From CAVUDO01 sp963740255 (GTDB lineage Bacteria > Actinomycetota > Actinomycetes > Mycobacteriales > Cryptosporangiaceae): a DNA stretch of 64,000 bases. Made by a program: the position numbers and the translations under genes. The notes beneath the pieces are model-generated. The model saw only the letters and a list, made by a program, of their open reading frames with translations. It did no database searches and was not told where the DNA came from. Each line of letters begins with the position of its first letter. Within the stretch, counting starts at the first letter, position 1. Shown one piece after another: positions 61,364-64,000 of this stretch. The stretch is taken from the NCBI GenBank assembly GCA_963740255.1, contig CAVUDO010000002.1:1674001-1738000 (forward strand), read 5' to 3'.

Positions 61364-64000
61364 TCACCGTCCTTCTCCGCCGACACCGAGTGCCGGGGCG
61401 CCGTCGGCGGCCAGCTCGCGTTCCTCTGCGGCGGTTTTCCTGGGCTACGCGGTCGTCGGTGTGCCAGCGGGTGAGCTGCTCGCCGCGGGCCTCTTCGGCG
61501 GCGTGGCGCTCCTCTGCCACCCGTCGTTGTTTGATCTCGGCGAGTGCTCGTTGCGCACGGCGGACCGCCTCGGCCGTGGCCTCAGCGGTAGCGACTTGCA
61601 CGGCGTCGTGCTCGGTGGCCGGTGGCTCCTCCGCGGCCTCCTGTCGAATGTCGACCTCGTCCACCACCGTTTCCTCCTCGAGGGCTTCGGTGCGACCGCG
61701 CTCTGCGGTCTGCGTCGGCGGAGCGCACGTCGGTGGCCCTGGCCTCGGCAATGTCGGTCAGTTCGGCCTCGTCGGTGATGGGCCGGCGTGGTGCCTCGTG
61801 ACGTGTTCGGCGGCGCGGTGGGCATCCAGCCACTCCGCGGCAGTTATCACCTCCTCGACCGCGTCCGTCGCGAGGCCCCGCGCGGTGAGTTCATCCGTGG
61901 CGCGCTCGGCCGTCGCCCCGGGTCCACGCCGTGTGGGCAAGCCATTGGGCTCGTGCCTCATCGGGGCGGCTGGGCGAGGTCGGCCGCTCGCTGCTCGAGG
62001 ACGTCGGCCAGCGCCGCGGCCTCGGCGGCTTCCCGTTGCAGCCGCGCCCGCTCGCTCGGGTCGCGGCGGCTCGGCCTCGGCGTCGCGCAGCGTCGCGGTC
62101 TGGCGGTGGCTTCGGCGGCCTGCCGGGTGCCGGCGAGCTCGTTGGCGACGTAGCGCGGCGCCCACGCCTTCTCCCGTTCGTAGGCGCGGACCCGCATTCG
62201 CAGCTGCCCGTCGGTCATCTCCAGCTCGTCGCGGTCGGCCTCGGGCCGCCGAGTGCCCGCCAGGCGGCCCGCCACGACGCGTACGCCTCGGTCTGGCCGG
62301 CCTTCGGCGGCGGGCCGAGCGCCGTCGCCGGGTCGTCGTGGCCGGTCAGCTCCCGGTGCGCGGCCACGGCGCGGCCCGCTCCCACTCCGAAGCCGCCCCC
62401 GTCCCGCCGCCGGCGCTCACCGAACGCCTCGGTGGCCCACTGCGGCGTCTCCTCGGCGAGTCCGCGCCGAGCTCCCCGCGCCGGGCGTCGGCCGCCGCTG
62501 CGAGCGTGGCGAGGTACGCCGCTACTGCGGGTCTTCCACTGCGGAACCCACTCGGCATAGCGTGTCGCCGACAGGGTCGAGGGCGACGGCCCTCGGTGAT
62601 GCGGTGGTGGAGGACGTTGGTGAGCTGTCGCGCGTCGTGAGCGGCCGGCGATCGCCCCGCAGGACCTACCTCCGGGTCGTGGCCGGCCAGCTCGGCGCGG
62701 CGCAGCAGCCGCGTGAGCGTGGCCGCGCCGTCCTCGGCCGCGAGGGCGGCGCTCGTCCGGGGTGAGGGGCCCGTCGTCGACGAGCTGGTCGAGCCAGCGG
62801 GCGGTGCGCCCGGCGGTGGCCAGCTCGGCGGCGTCGGCGAGCAGTTCCCCTGGGGTGCGCACGGCGTGCGCCTCGGTCTCGGACTCCACGGCGGTCGGCG
62901 AGGGCGGAGAGCTGGGGGTCGGCGCCCTCCAACGCTGCGGCGAGCACCGGATACGGCGCCCGGTGACGGCGCGTGCGGACCGCGCCGGTCGGGGGCGTCG
63001 GCTCGGGAGGGCGCGCGTCGTGACGTAGGCGATGTTGGTGTCCCGGCCGCGGCTCATCCCGACATAGAGGGCGTCCGCCCCGGTGGTCGGCGTGACGACG
63101 GTGTGGCTGGTGTCCACGGTGCAGCCCTGGGCGGCAGTGGACGGTGGAGGCGTAACCCAGCGCGACTGGTCGGCGACGTAGTCCCCGGGCAGGCGATCCG
63201 CGACCCGGGCCCGTCCAACGGCGCCGACAACAGGCCACCGTCGGCGCGGGTGTCGAGGACGCGGTACGTCTCGCGGTTGATCGGCCCGCGGCTGTTGCCG
63301 TGTACCGGCCAGGTGCCACCCGTTCGCCGCGCCTGGACGAGGTCGCCCACGCCGGCGTAGGTGCCTTGCAGCCCCAGCGGACGCCGTCTTCGGTGACCCG
63401 TCCGAGTCGGACGAGCTTGGCGCGGAGGTCGGCCGAAACACGGGCGGCCTGCTCGTTCGTGTCGACCAGCAGCAGCGACCGGCGGCCGGCCAGCGTGTCG
63501 GCGAGCCAGGCCCGGGCGGCGGAGGTCTCCGCGTCAGCGAGGGTGCCGGCGTCGAGAATCCGCCCGTGCCGGTGGTACTCCCCCAAGACCGACGCGTCCG
63601 CCTCACGGAGACGCAGCGACGCAGCGCGTTCCCACGCGGCCGGAAGCGCCGCGCTTCGGCCAACTCGTAGGACGATCCCGCACGGCGGTGAGAGCGCCAT
63701 GCCGCCACCGGCACCGACCGCGGCGAGTGGCGGTGGTCGCCGGCTTCGAGCAGCTTCGCCCCGGCGGTCTCGACGTGCTCGCGGATCGCGGCCAGGGCGG
63801 GGGTGTCGGCCATCCCGGACTCGTCCACCACCACCAGGTCACCCGCACGCAGTCGCCACATGTCGTCTGCGGCGTGGCCGCGCTGGCCGCATTTCGCGGC
63901 GGCGGCGAGGCGGTCCTGCGCGGCGAGCCAGCGGGTGATGTTCCGCGCGCCGCAAGCCTTCGCCGGTGAGGACGTCGGTCGCGACCTGGGACGCGGCCAG
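61364..64000 (-). pseudogene. traA: MobF/TraA-type conjugative relaxase-helicase, frameshifted and cut by the window edge
   Basis: Only the C-terminal part is inside the window. Recognisable pieces in changing frames include ATDVLTGEGL and RNITRWLAAQDRLAAA near the edge, WRLRAGDLVVVDESGMADTPALAAIREHVETAGAKLLEAGD (the helicase Walker B region), GCTVDTSHTVVTPTTGADALYVGMSRGRDTNIAYVTTR, LLADAAELATAGRTARWLDQLVDDGPLTPDE and a coiled-coil end before TGA at 61364. Such relaxases nick oriT and unwind DNA in conjugation. Many frame changes make this copy non-functional unless they are errors. Confidence 0.8.

Noticed and set aside
61228..62640. A 470-residue plus-strand frame over the relaxase region
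   Set aside because: Recognisable relaxase pieces are on the minus strand; this frame is Ala/Arg/Pro/Ser filler.

Overview
The window is very high-GC DNA with actinobacterial gene content and order. The core blocks pth-rplY-prs-glmU-tRNA-Gln, ispE-rsmA-rpfB-tatD-metG, rsmI/protein mannosyltransferase, and galU-glp(moeA)-rimJ-glpR next to 5-FTHF cyclo-ligase, an FmdB-type zinc ribbon and mscL run in the same relative order as the Mycobacterium tuberculosis Rv0985-Rv1019 neighbourhood. The host is therefore probably a filamentous or soil actinomycete. Species cannot be named from the sequence.

Layout. 1-24.4 kb: chromosomal housekeeping genes, mostly on the minus strand, with a desaturase/TetR pair and an unusual three-gene plus-strand operon at 20.6-23.2 kb (radical SAM enzyme, endonuclease/exonuclease/phosphatase-fold protein, two-helix membrane protein). 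24.4-25.4 kb: a VapBC-like pair and a ~100-bp sequence that recurs inside the neighbouring element. 25.48-38.17 kb: an actinomycete integrative and conjugative element (AICE) in the 3' end of tRNA-Ala(CGC), bounded by 46-bp direct repeats. It carries a GntR/P-loop regulator pair, a divergent transfer operon (FtsK-type Tra, DUF2637/SpdB-like protein), a RepSA-type initiator, Xis and Int. It looks stranded: rep has many frameshifts, and int is split by a composite IS30-IS3-IS30 insertion with a 3-bp target duplication. 38.2-52.7 kb: conserved chromosome (glpR, rimJ, glp/moeA, galU, a HAMP-GAF sensor, folate gene, fmdB, SAF-domain protein, mscL, penicillin acylase, metallo-beta-lactamase-fold hydrolase, a frameshifted MazF-like gene, TetR), ending at tRNA-Arg(CCT). 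52.7-64 kb: a second element beside tRNA-Arg. It has an integrase fused to a GntR-type DNA-binding domain, an ISL3 copy with an 8-bp target duplication, and several frameshifted genes: a NYN-domain protein, the convergent TcmP/three-Cys-motif (DUF5131) pair, and a MobF/TraA-type relaxase that runs off the right edge.

How it fits together. The housekeeping genes cover translation quality control, 16S rRNA methylation, isoprenoid, PRPP, UDP-GlcNAc and UDP-glucose supply, and resuscitation and cell-wall biology. The two tRNA sites have collected mobile DNA. Apart from one MazF-like gene, reading-frame damage is confined to mobile-element genes, which suggests decay of the elements rather than uniformly poor sequence. 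The least understood material is the radical SAM operon, the P-loop regulators of the AICE, and the TcmP/three-Cys-motif cargo.
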